DNA from: Ophioceras dolichostomum | Taxonomy: Eukaryota > Ascomycota > Sordariomycetes > Magnaporthales > Ophioceraceae | DNA length: 64,000 nt | Assembly: GCA_003049485.1 (NCBI GenBank) | Contig: PYST01000039.1 | Span: forward strand, 1 to 64,000 | Direction of reading: 5' to 3' | Part shown: piece by piece, positions 10,412 through 20,307 of the stretch | Numbering within the stretch: position 1 is the first letter of the stretch | Layout of the letters: each line of letters opens with the position of its first letter | Translations under genes and position numbers: made by a program | Notes under the pieces: generated by a model | What the model was told of the DNA's origin: nothing | The model's database searches: none | The model's input: only the letters and a program-made list of their open reading frames with translations

Positions 10412-13022
10412 TTTGCTCCATTCTCTGGCCTTTCACACCTTCGCCGTCGACCGCAATCTAGCGGCGGGCGACGGCGTCGGCGGTGGTCCTCTCTCATGCG
10501 GACCCCATTTTTTGAGCCTCATCGAAATCACCCCCCAACAACAGCCCCTACCCCCTTGTCCCCCTGGTGAGGTGCATTTCGGCATCTCTTGATATTCTCT
10601 GCTTTTCTAGCACAGCGCCATGCGGCGCCGAAAAGATCCCTAACCCAGCGTTTTGTTTTCGTTTTTCCGGCCTCTGGTGGATTTTGCCCCTTTCCCTGAT
10701 TTAGCGTTGTTTCCTTTCTCCTCGCAAAATGATACCGGGAATGCGATTTCCTCTTCAGCCTGCTTTTTGTTTCTTTTGCCTTGCCTTTGTTTTTTCTGCC
10801 TTGTCGTTGAAGTGTCGTTGTCATTTGCTGCTGTTGCCCAAATTTCTGTTTTCCTCCGCCTGACTGCACACGCCCCCTCCCTCTTCCCCAGAGATGGGGG
10901 GGGGAGGAGGTGACGTTGAGAGTGAAGTTTCGGGTGCGGCAAAAAATGGAGAACGGACGGGAAAGAAGAAAAATGACACGCATACTGCCATCCGCGTTCC
11001 TGCACATCCCATTTTTTAAACGCCATTTTCCTTGCTGCTTTTAACACTAGCGGTGCGCGGTTAGCGGCAGTCCGGAAAGAAAAAGAGGTTTTGGTGTGTG
11101 GGTTTGTATGTGTGGTGAGCTGGCGTCGCGTTGTCATGGTGGTGTTCGCGGCAGAGATGGTGGGCAGCAAGCATCATTTTTTTGTTCCCCCTTCTTCTCC
11201 TCTCCCCACGCCCAAAAACTCAAAACCACCACATCCTTGTTTTTTATTTCATTTCATTTTTTTTTCTCTTTCTGTTGGTCCCAAAAGGGAACCTTTTTTT
11301 TATTGCCGCGAACGCGGGGCGGTTGTTTCACGAACTGTTATGACTTATGATTGGACGGGAATTCTCCATTAGGTGGCAGCGAGCGATCTCTGATCTTTGG
11401 TGGTTGGTTGGTTGTTTGCTGGGCTCTGGCTGGCTGGGTTGGAATGGGGGTTATTTATTGGAAATGTACCGGTACAAAGGAGACGCACGTACGCCTCCCT
11501 CGTGCCTGCAGCAAGCAGCTTGCCAGTGGCAGCAGCAGCAGCAAGCGGCAGCGGGAGCGGCAGCAGCAGCAGCGGCAGCACGAAGCAGCAGCCGTGGAGC
11601 CAGCGAGCTGCTGGCTGCTGGCTGGCTGCTGGGTCATGGGCACACACCCCCCGGGCGTGGTGGAGTGTGGATTTCCCGCTGGATCTGGATGGCTGGCTGT
11701 CAGGCGAGCATGGCAGGGCCAAAACCTGGCAGCTCGTAGGGCTGCAGTAGCTGGGCTCGTGCTTGCTGGGCAGCAGCCATTTTTCGGAACCCCGATCCCC
11801 GATCTGGCAGGTTGCTGGGCGCCTCTGGGGGGTCGGCTTGTGTGTGGGACCCGACGGGCGGGTGCGCGGGAGCTTCCCTTTGCTGTGGGCGGGTGGGTTT
11901 GGTGGGTGTGGGAGGACCGATGTCTCCCAGAGCCGGGGAAACCACCCGCGGGAGGGCGACGAGAGGATGAGAGAGAACCCCTCTCACACCCCCTCTCTGA
12001 GAGGCGGTCGGGAGGACTCTGGGACTGGCTGGTTGGGCAGTCCTGCTGTCTGGAAGAGGCCGTGGGCTTTCTACCCTCTCCTCGTTCTGGTAGTGTGTGG
12101 GTGGCACTTGTCCGTTTCGGGGTATCTAGATACTGCTCTTTTGGGAACCACGGGACCAGCAGAGATGGGGCCAGCGGTAGAGATGAGATGGTGGGAGGGG
12201 TGTTGGGAGTGACATGCCCACCAGCGGGCCAGTAACAGCTTACCTAGGTACCTTTCCTTTCATTTTGTGGTCTCTTAGGGGGGTGGGCGGACGGGCTGCG
12301 GCACCATCTGCCTGCCTGCTCTTTTCATTGGGTAGGTCTTTCTCGGGGAGGATGGTTCTCCCTTTTTTCCGTAGTAGCACAGCGAATCGTATACGTCTTT
12401 CTGTTTCTCCTGTTGCCCCGTAGGCCCGTAGGCTGCCCTTGGCCGCCCCGGCCCCTCCTAGCAGTCCAGTGAGTGTGTGGGTGCATGTGCCCTTCCGTCG
12501 TGCTGACGTGGTGGATGTGTATCATGTGATGTGGGAAGAGTAGGTGTGTAGATCGGGCAGCGGTCCACCACAGCGAGAGTGCCCCTGAGCCCATCACGTG
12601 ATCTACACATTGGACTGCCCATTAGCAGCATGAGCCCGACCTCTCTCTCTTTGATCGACACGAGCGATGACGATGTAGCGCGTGACGCTGATGGCTTGAC
12701 GACTTCCTAACTGAAATGCGAAGTCTCGTCCTCCTGTCTTGAAGAATGATGATGTGAGCTACTGGCCTTTCTGTGGTTCTGCCTCTCTCTCTCTCTCTTC
12801 TTCCCCTATTTTCCTGCACTTCAAAAGACAAGGAGGGCGAGTGGTATTTTCAAAATCCATGTTGTTGGGTATTTGACCGGAGATCTCATCGCACATGTCC
12901 CAATTATTACCAAAATAGTAACCTCCTTCCTCCGGTCACCGGTCCCCCTGACTGATCCCCTTGACGACTTTCTTCCTGCCCTTCAGCCTCCTCTTCTCGT
13001 CGCCCCGCTCCGGCTTTAGTTG
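10412..13022. other. Convergent intergenic region, G-rich on + strand
   Basis: Lies between two convergent 3' ends. It contains G/T/TGG-rich sequence (about 11,340-12,230), a GCA-rich patch near 11,510-11,600, CT-rich blocks and a TACCTAGGTACC palindrome at 12,241. An open frame of 294 codons (11,351-12,235) has a Trp/Gly/Cys-rich composition that follows from the TGG-rich DNA, and I do not regard it as a gene. Nothing else is supported. Confidence 0.45.
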
Positions 13023-13877
13023 CTAGCCTCGAGAGTGGCCATGAGCGTTTCCACCGAAGCTGCCACCGCGGTTTCCACGGGAGTTGCCACGGGGGAGGAA
13101 GCGTCCTCGCGGCTCCAGGGCTTTGGGGCTCTCGACCGCCTCCCATGGGTTCTGGTTGCTGCTGGGATCGTAGTAGTCCGGCCACCATTGGCGCCCTTGA
13201 CGGATCGCGTCGGGCGGGGGCCTGATCCGTTCGGCACTCATCCGGAAGGCCATGGGCGGCGCCTCGGGCGCCCCGGGAACTTGGTAGTCGCCCGGGCCGG
13301 TCTTGACCTGCTTGTTCACGAACGCCATCATGCCGGAGACAGAGGCGTCGTGGGCCTTGAAATCGAACACCGAGGTCGGCAACGGGTCGCTGGACAGCAA
13401 GCTGGACGGAGACATGCCGGCATACTGGAGCTGTTGCATCCGGTCATGTGTGATCTCTGGCGGTTGCTCCTCGCTGTCGTGCTCGGAACTGGTCGGGTTG
13501 GTCAGGGGCCCCGAGCCTATGAGAGTGGTGCTCCCGGTGCGCGTGGTTTCCGTGGGATTGGAGCCCTCCGTTGGATGAGAGCCTGGGCGCATCGGCAAGT
13601 CGGCACCTTGCGACTGGTCTGGGGCTGACTGCGCTCTCCTGTTGATGGGAGCACGGTTGGCCCCGGATGCGCTCATGGCAGGGACGCCAGGCACTGATTG
13701 GCTGTCCACGACAGCGTTGTCGGCGTTTGTGCGGCGTTTCTTGGACGGCCTAGACTGCGAGCCGAATGAAGAGAAGCCCATGGCCGCCGCCATGTCCACA
13801 TCCTCTATGTCGTGTGTGTCAGGGACGAGGTTGTCATTGGCCACGTGACCATCGTCTTTTGCTTCGTGGGACGCCAT
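13023..13877 (-). CDS. Small RGG-tailed protein, probably nuclear, function unknown
   Basis: Single exon, 284 aa. The N-terminus contains DIEDVDMAAAMGFSSFGSQ followed by the basic cluster PSKKRR, a plausible nuclear localisation signal. The middle (about residues 55-150) is Ser/Thr/Pro/Gln-rich and probably disordered. Around residues 150-250 lies the best-ordered stretch, with a hydrophobic/aromatic segment ending in RQGRQWWPDYYDPSSNQNPW. The last 30 residues are Arg/Gly-rich (RGRFLPRGNSRGNRGGSFGG), an RGG-type tail often linked to RNA binding and arginine methylation. The compact non-repetitive core suggests a real conserved gene. I cannot assign a family name and give no function beyond the RNA-binding hint. 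Confidence 0.72.
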   Translation of the reverse strand: MASHEAKDDGHVANDNLVPDTHDIEDVDMAAAMGFSSFGSQSRPSKKRRTNADNAVVDSQSVPGVPAMSASGANRAPINRRAQSAPDQSQGADLPMRPGSHPTEGSNPTETTRTGSTTLIGSGPLTNPTSSEHDSEEQPPEITHDRMQQLQYAGMSPSSLLSSDPLPTSVFDFKAHDASVSGMMAFVNKQVKTGPGDYQVPGAPEAPPMAFRMSAERIRPPPDAIRQGRQWWPDYYDPSSNQNPWEAVESPKALEPRGRFLPRGNSRGNRGGSFGGNAHGHSRG

Positions 13878-15269
13878 TGTCTGCCGCCTTCCTCTTAACA
13901 GAGAACTATCTAAGGCGAATAAGCTGTCAGAGATGCGGAGGTCGAATACGCCGAGCAGCAGTGTTGGGCGCGTGATGACGTTGTTGATGCTGAATATCCG
14001 TATCCTTTATGGGTCTGGTGTGAATAGGGATGTAGATGCGTATTGCGTGATTCGATGCCTAAGATTCCGAATTCGATCGCGCTTTGTTGCTAACGCCGTA
14101 GACGGGTGGATGGTAGGATTGAGATACGCTAGCTGGCCCGCGAGGTCCGCCGGTTGTGCCAGCTTGAGCGAGGCCTGAGCGAGCGCACGACCCGCGCCTT
14201 AGTCAGTAGGTTGTAAAGATTGGACGATGTTGGACGTGGAGCGTTGAGCATCTAACGGCAAGGCAGAGCGTTGTAGAAGCAACCGACCAAGTTCCAGTCC
14301 AGTCAGCCTTTTTGGAGAAGAGCAAGCCCGGCGCGCGAAGGCAGCCGGCTCGCTGCCCCTCAGGCGAAGTCAAGAGATGGAGTATAGGTTCCGTTCCACC
14401 TCCCACCCTTGCAAAGAGGCTAGTTGATGCGACTGCCGAGCAGGGGAACAACTGTGGAGTTTGGACAACGTTGATGGCCGGGGATTGACGGAGATTGCCG
14501 GCAGCTTCGCACAATGCCTGTCGGCTGTCAGTTCTCACTTTCGCATGAGACACGGCGCAGCGATGCTCACCGACCAACTGGTGTGTTTTTGATGGGCGTA
14601 CAAGAGATGTCTGAATTCAGCTGCAGCTCCCATGGGTCGCACCGCCTGGTGTCTGCGAGGGGAGAATAAACATTACGGAATCGTCCAGGAGAAAAAAGAC
14701 AAAAGCTGTCCAGGTGTGGAGGAGGGGCAACCAGATGGACTCAACTGGACTCAACTGGACAACAGGGGGCTGGGAGGTGCCCACTTCACCTAAAATACAT
14801 GCGAGTTTCGAATACATGTACATTGACGGCGCCCAATGTTCGCACCAGCCTTGCGGTAAGTCCTACGGTGGGTGTCCTTTCAGGCCATATCTTCGCTGAA
14901 CCCCGACGATTCCGCCCGTACAGCCTTTCTCTTTACAATGTAATTGACCTATGGCGCACAATAGCTATAACGTGGCAGTTGCATGTAGGCCGCCGTGATG
15001 TACTTTTTTCCCTATCAGTTTTGCTCCCCGCACAGCTCCACAAGCCAACGGTGACATCACCTACCCCTGAGACACCAATGAGACAGGGGTACCTAGGTCG
15101 ACATCGACATAGCCTCGTCCCGACGACAACGTCTTCTTTCACCATCCTACGATAATCCCCAGCCTTGACTTCACCTCTCAACCTCAACCGTATGCAATAT
15201 CAAAAAGATAAAGAAGGCCAGAAATTATTTATGAGAAGAATCCATTAGGTACCAAGGTACCCCGCCAAA
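13878..15269. other. Divergent intergenic region
   Basis: Shared upstream region of the RGG-tailed gene (leftward) and the calycin-like gene (rightward). It contains TAGGTA-type palindromes at 15,089-15,098 and 15,246-15,260, the latter just before the ATG at 15,270. The short open frames here show no domain. Confidence 0.45.
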
Positions 15270-15998
15270 ATGGCAACAGCTCCAGCTCCAGCTCCAGCTC
15301 CAGCTCCAGCTCCAGCTCCAGCTTCAGCTCCAGCAGCCGCCGCAACATCCGGCATCATCCTCCGCATCCCATCCAAATATGCCGGCGCAAACAGCGCGGG
15401 CATCGCCACTCCACCAACGAGCGAAGCCGCGAACCCTCCCCTATCCTTCCTCCACCGCACCTGGAGCGTAACGCACTCGACCCTCTCGATGTGGCGCACC
15501 GCGCGCAACGTGCGCATCACCTATTCTCCCCTCCCGGACGCTCCCAAGATGTCGTCGGCCTCCTCCCGCGTCGACGACCTGGTCGAGTACGAGGCGCTCA
15601 GCGGCAAAGGAGGCGTCAAGGCCGTCGCGGGCGTCGACACCGCTTCCCCGTCTTCCTCGTCTCCTCAGACCATATCCTGGGACTGGCGCGGCAAGTCCTG
15701 GCTCTTCTTCGTGACGAGCCACTGGGAGATCCTGGGGTGGGGGGAGCGGCCGGTCGCAGGTGCGGCGGCGGGCTGCTCGTCAACGACGACGGAAAGGTGG
15801 GCCGTGACGTGGTTCGCGCCTACGGTGTTCACGAGCGAGGGGATTGACATATACTGCGATCGCAAGGAGGGGCTGAGCCAGGAGACGGAGAAGATGGTGC
15901 TGGATGCGCTGAGGGGGATTGGCGTCAAGCAGCTGGTTGATATGGTCGAGAAGGACATGAGGCCGGTTGCTATATCGCTGCCGTGGAAGACGAAATGA
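15270..15998 (+). CDS. Calycin-fold-like fungal protein
   Basis: Single exon, 242 aa. Residues 2-25 are an Ala-Pro run encoded by a GCTCCA hexamer repeat, so the extreme N-terminus may vary between strains. From about residue 55 the protein resembles a fungal family with a lipocalin/calycin-like barrel: FLHRTWSVTHSTLSMWRTAR, then VRITY, DDLVEYE, a WDWRGKSWL strand, SSHWEILGWGE-type strand residues, WAVTWFAPTVFT and a closing helix with DRKEGLS. This family includes PydY-type pericyclases of fungal secondary metabolism, but most members are uncharacterised and no biosynthetic gene lies next to this one. There is no signal peptide or membrane segment. The start at 15,270 keeps the full barrel; a later Met at 15,543 would remove its first strands. 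Confidence 0.66.
   Translation: MATAPAPAPAPAPAPAPASAPAAAATSGIILRIPSKYAGANSAGIATPPTSEAANPPLSFLHRTWSVTHSTLSMWRTARNVRITYSPLPDAPKMSSASSRVDDLVEYEALSGKGGVKAVAGVDTASPSSSSPQTISWDWRGKSWLFFVTSHWEILGWGERPVAGAAAGCSSTTTERWAVTWFAPTVFTSEGIDIYCDRKEGLSQETEKMVLDALRGIGVKQLVDMVEKDMRPVAISLPWKTK
15278..15336 (+). repeat. GCTCCA hexamer repeat encoding Ala-Pro
   Basis: About eight tandem GCTCCA units, one with a C to T change, encode the alternating Ala-Pro N-terminus of the calycin-like protein. Six-base units keep frame, so copy-number change would alter length without destroying the gene. Confidence 0.8.
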
Positions 15999-16542
15999 TT
16001 GATTTCTCGTCACTAGGTGCTGGCGCTGATTTGGGAAAGCTTCGTTGTTGGTCTGTTGTAGCCAAACAGACGTGGAGGGACTGCCGAGTCGTTTCGGCGA
16101 GTTCGAGGGAGCAATGGCGTTTTGGACTGGAAACAATTGGGAATTTGGTCAAGATGGGCCGCTGCTGGAGGATTGCTTGGGATACAGATACGTTCTCTGT
16201 GCATCTGCGGATACATCAGCCTGCTACAGAAGTTGACAATGGCATGGCATGTAATGCCGACTGGAGAGATCTCAGTGGCTTCACGCTTGCTGCGGGAACC
16301 AAATATCTGGGCTTGTGACGCAATCGCTAACGACGAGACCGGGTTCAACGTGATTTACCGACGCGGTAATTGCCTCTGGTCGGACTGGGAGCCATATTCA
16401 AGATCAGACAGGCTCCACTTGTCCGCCTTCGTTTCAACATCGCGAGCCATTCACTTACCACTCACCACTTACTGCCCCTACAACAAGCCTATATATACTA
16501 GCTTCCGCGCACCTTCATTCGAACCGGGGAAAGCTATTGCAC

Positions 16543-16625
16543 GCCAGCTTGGCGTAGTGGTAGACGTACCGCTCCCACCTCAAGTGAGGTCCCCGGTTCG
16601 ATTCCTGGCCTTGTCACATCCTTTT
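16543..16625 (+). ncRNA. tRNA-like Pol III sequence, probably a tRNA pseudogene
   Basis: A near-perfect internal A box (TGGCGTAGTGG, 16550-16560) and a perfect B box (GGTTCGATTCC, 16595-16605) stand 34 bases apart, the usual tRNA spacing. A TTTT terminator follows at 16622-16625. The D arm (GCGT/ACGT) and most of the T arm can pair. The seven bases before the A box do not pair convincingly with the expected 3' acceptor strand, and the anticodon stem is imperfect. A CTCCCAC run in the loop position is reminiscent of tRNA-Gly(CCC). I read it as a degenerate tRNA gene or tRNA-derived element that may still bind TFIIIC, not a confirmed functional tRNA. Confidence 0.5.
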
Positions 16626-17432
16626 CCTTCCTTTCTCCTGCCCTTCATACCATCCCTTCTCAGCGCTGCTTCGTACGCCTCATTCCACCCAGCACCACCT
16701 CCCCCAGCGCTTCACAACATTACCCCCCTTCTTCCCTTCGTTTCCTTGTAGATAGGGCGAGAGTAGAGTCGAGCACAAAGATGCGCGGAGCAAAAACCCT
16801 TCCGACTCGAGTTTTTCGTAACCAGACACCTCCGAGAGGGGCTGCTGGCGATCTTTTTGCCATTTGATATCATGCCATTATTTTTTTTGCATGATATTTC
16901 CACGAAGAAGCAGCCGACCGACCGACCACTTGCTACTGCTGTTCCTCCCTCGCTTCCCGATAACAATCCTCCCATCTCATCCCATCCCATCCCATCATCA
17001 ACCGATTCTGATATTACCTGAAGTGCATGCACGTTTGTCACCACAACAAGGAGCCGACCAGCACCAGCAGCAGCTGATGATGCTATTCCGACCGCGCCGT
17101 TTGCTTACAATCCATCCACCTTTCTGCGACCGACCGTATATGATGATTGCCCATAGCCCATGAAGCATGTCTGCCAACCTATCTATCCGTCTTGCACACT
17201 CGTCCGCAGATCATAATTCTGTAATGGATCAATCCTTTTTCTCTACCATTCATTCCTTGCTATGCAGCCCAGTCGAGACGACAAACCCGTCGTCTCGCCG
17301 TCTAGGTTCCTTAGGTACCTACCAACCTACCATGCCCGTAACCTGTTCCCCTTCCCTGTGCCTAGTAGACCATCAAACTCTAGAACCTGAGCCGACCAAC
17401 TGGTCGACCGACCGACCTGCCAACCGACCACT
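16626..17432. other. Intergenic region downstream of ALG2
   Basis: Pyrimidine-rich sequence with a CCATC/CCCAT repeat near 16,970-16,995 and a TTAGGTACCTACC motif at 17,311. No credible gene. Confidence 0.45.
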
Positions 17433-19255
17433 TCAAGCACGGCGAGCAAGGAAAACAACAAAAGTCATCAAAGGTACCAAAATCCCCACAACAGCAGCAA
17501 CCAAGCCCCCTCTTGCCTTCGGACGTGTCCGCTCTCCCTCCCTCGTCTCCACCTCCATCTCCCCAAGTATACCCTCCAGCCTCTCCGCCATCTGCACATC
17601 CGAAAAATTCTCCCTAACCCTCCTCGGTCCCGCCACGCGCATCTCCTCCTTCTGCCCGCCCGACATCCCATGCAGCACCAGATCCATCACGTCCGTCCAC
17701 CTGTCCACATCAGACGGCGGGCGCAGCCAGCCCGTGACCCCCTCCAGGACCGTCTCCGTGGGCCCGCCGCTGTCGCACGCCAGCACGGGGCAGCCCGCCA
17801 GCATGGCCTCGAGCGGGACGATGCCGAAGTGCTCCTCGGCCGGCGTGTAGACGAGCAGGCGGGCGCTCCGCAAAAGGGCGGTCTTGAGCGACGAGGGCAC
17901 CGAGAGGAGGAATAGGACGTCGATAGACGGGTCGCGCGCGAGGGTCAGCGCCGTCACGACGGTCTTGGTCGTCGCGTGGCGGAGGCCGAGGGAGGTCGCG
18001 AGGGCGGAGAGCTCGGCGTGGTAGCTTACGTTTTCGGCTACGCGGTTGTCGTAGCCGCCTATATATACATGTAAGACACGATGGGAGTCCTGTTGTGTTA
18101 GTGGAAACAGCGTCTTGCAAAATAGGGAAAGGAACCTTTTTTGGGAAGCCTGAAAAAAAGACAAAAAGACAAAAAGCACTTGCCTGCTATCACAAGCTTG
18201 ACCCCCCTGCGCTTCTCCTTCTTTAGCCCCGCGTACGCCCGGATGGCGAGCGCGACGTTCTTCTTGCGCTCGAACCGGTTGATGCTCAGTACGACCTCCG
18301 AGTCCTTCCAGTCCAGAGGCGCATCCGCCACGGGCGAGAGGGGGGGCAGCACCTCCTCGTCGTCGTCCTTATCCTCCTCCTCCTCCCCTGCCCGCTTCTC
18401 CTCCGCCTTCTTGTTATTCTTCTTCTTCCCACTCTTCTTCTCTCCTCCGCCGTGTACATCGACGCACGGATACACGACCCTCAGCTCCGTACGCAAGCCA
18501 GGCCACGTCCGCGAGACCACCCCCTTGGTGAACGACGAGTTGACCGCCACCGCATCAGCAAAGCCCATGCTCCACTCCTCGAGCGCGTCGAACGGCACGC
18601 GGTACAGCCGCTTCCACCAGTGCGCGCGGCCCTGGGCGAGGAGGAGGTCTGGGAAGTGGCAGTAGAACAGTATGCGGGGGGGACGACTGCTACTACTGCA
18701 TTGTGTATTGGGCGAGGGCGACGATGACGACGGAGGAGGTGGAGGTGGAGGCGCGAGCAGCGATAGAAACGGCAAGCCCGCGCTGAGCTGGTCGACGAAG
18801 AAGGCGTCCGGCGCGAGGTCGCGCAGCTCGCTGGTGAGGACGCTGATGTGCAGGATCAAGTGCAGCTGGCGGAGGATGGCGCAGAGGATCGCGAAGCGGC
18901 CGAGGATGGAGGGCGGGACGATGGTGTTGCCACGGACGCGGACGTCGAGCGTGCCTGGTAATGATGATGTGGTCATAAGAGTTAGCGGTAGAGATTCCTC
19001 AAAAAAAAAGGGGGGGAAAAAAAAGGATTCTGTCGGGACTGAGCTACACTAACCATCGCGCGCCTCGTCAAAGCAGTGCGTCGGGTCGCAGTGGCTCGTG
19101 AAGATGACGACCCTGTGGCCGCGATTCTGGAGGCCGACGGCTGCGTCCACGACCAGTCGCTCGGCGCCGCCGATGCCCAGGTCCGGATGCAGGAAGACAA
19201 CAGTCTTCTTCTTGCTGTTGTTGGGCGATTTCTCTTTTTTAGCTCCTCCTGCCAT
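17433..19255 (-). CDS. ALG2: ALG2 alpha-1,3/1,6-mannosyltransferase
   Basis: Three exons: 19054-19255, 18184-18954 and 17433-18058, giving 532 aa. Alg2 adds the second and third mannoses (alpha-1,3 and alpha-1,6) to the dolichol-linked N-glycan precursor on the cytosolic face of the ER. Evidence is the N-terminal HPDLGIGGAERLV motif, the domain after intron 1 (TLDVRVRGNTIVPPSILGRF), SINRFERKKNVALAIRAYAG, and the GT4 E-x7-E element EEHFGIVPLEAMLAGCPV near residue 400. A hydrophobic C-terminus (VVGILVPLMTFVVFLA) fits the known membrane association. Intron 2 starts with GC (AG/GCAAGT donor) and is the only choice that keeps the conserved IAGGYDNRV junction. A Lys/Glu/Asp-rich insertion in exon 2 (about residues 225-255) and a Pro/Ser run lengthen the protein compared with yeast Alg2 (503 aa). 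Confidence 0.93.
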
Positions 19256-20307
19256 TGTCGCCTCCTCTCGATATCTGCGAATTTCTCTCCGTAGGCTAGC
19301 TAGTCGCTACCTGGGCATGGCAGGAAGGAGCTGTGTGATCTGGCAAGTAGAGCCGTGGGGGAGTTGAGGTGACGTCTGGCTCGTGGTTCCTGAAGCTCCA
19401 CCATGCAGGGACGGGATGTCGCTCAGTGGGGTCAATCAAGCTTGTTATTCTAACCCCTGTGCTGAGATAAGCAATCAGAACAGCTCGCCCCTGAACAGCC
19501 ACACAACACGGCCCTGTGACCTGTGGCACTACAATACCTCTGGACTGGCCGTGCTATCTAACGACCTGCCGGTCACGACGAAGAACCTGGCTCTGGTGGT
19601 GAGTCGGCGAGGTTGAGGGACGTCGGGCCTGCAGACGAATAGGCAGGTTTATATGAATAAGGAAGGGTTCCGTTCATTACCTGATGTCAGGATGACTCCT
19701 TCTTCTCGAACAAATTGATAATGCAGTCAAACAGGGAAGGAGGCTGGGTTATCACTGTGCAACAAACCTTGCCCGAACCCTTGGCGATAGGCTGGCATAG
19801 GCAGTTCGCGAGATACATGATGGACATGGGGGACCGAAGAATGCTTCATTCATCCATAGAGATGCCTTCCTTGTGGGAAAGCATGTAAACAAGAACCGAA
19901 AACCAACGCCGCCGTGCCATGCCGCGATCCCTAGAATACAAGTACAAATTCGACCATGCAATACTTCCTCCCTCCTCTCTTGTCGCTCCTCTCTCCCGCC
20001 CTTTCCCTTCCTTGCTTGCTGGCTTTGCATGTCCTCCCGTAGACGACCAAGACAAAGTCTTCGCACCACCACCAAACTTGGCCAACGATATTAACACCGA
20101 CGAAAACGACAGACAGCAGCCAGCAAAATTTCCCGTTTTCATGCATGCATGCTTGCCCACCCCCTAGGTAGGCATCCATGACGATTTTATACAAAGCAAG
20201 AGACTGCCTTAGCACCAGCCAGCCAGCCATCCCAAAACATGAACTCGAAAAAAACAGACCTTCAAAAACAAACAACGAAACTAGCAACACACAACGTGAA
20301 GCCCCCC
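19256..20307. other. Intergenic region upstream of ALG2
   Basis: Holds the ALG2 upstream region and the 3' flank of the large scaffold gene; both are on the minus strand. A TAGGTAGG motif occurs at 20,165. No credible coding sequence. Confidence 0.45.

Noticed and set aside
11351..12235. 294-codon open frame on the plus strand
   Set aside because: Its Trp/Gly/Cys/Gln-rich translation follows from TGG- and GCA-rich DNA, two other frames are also open there, and no domain or splice structure supports it.
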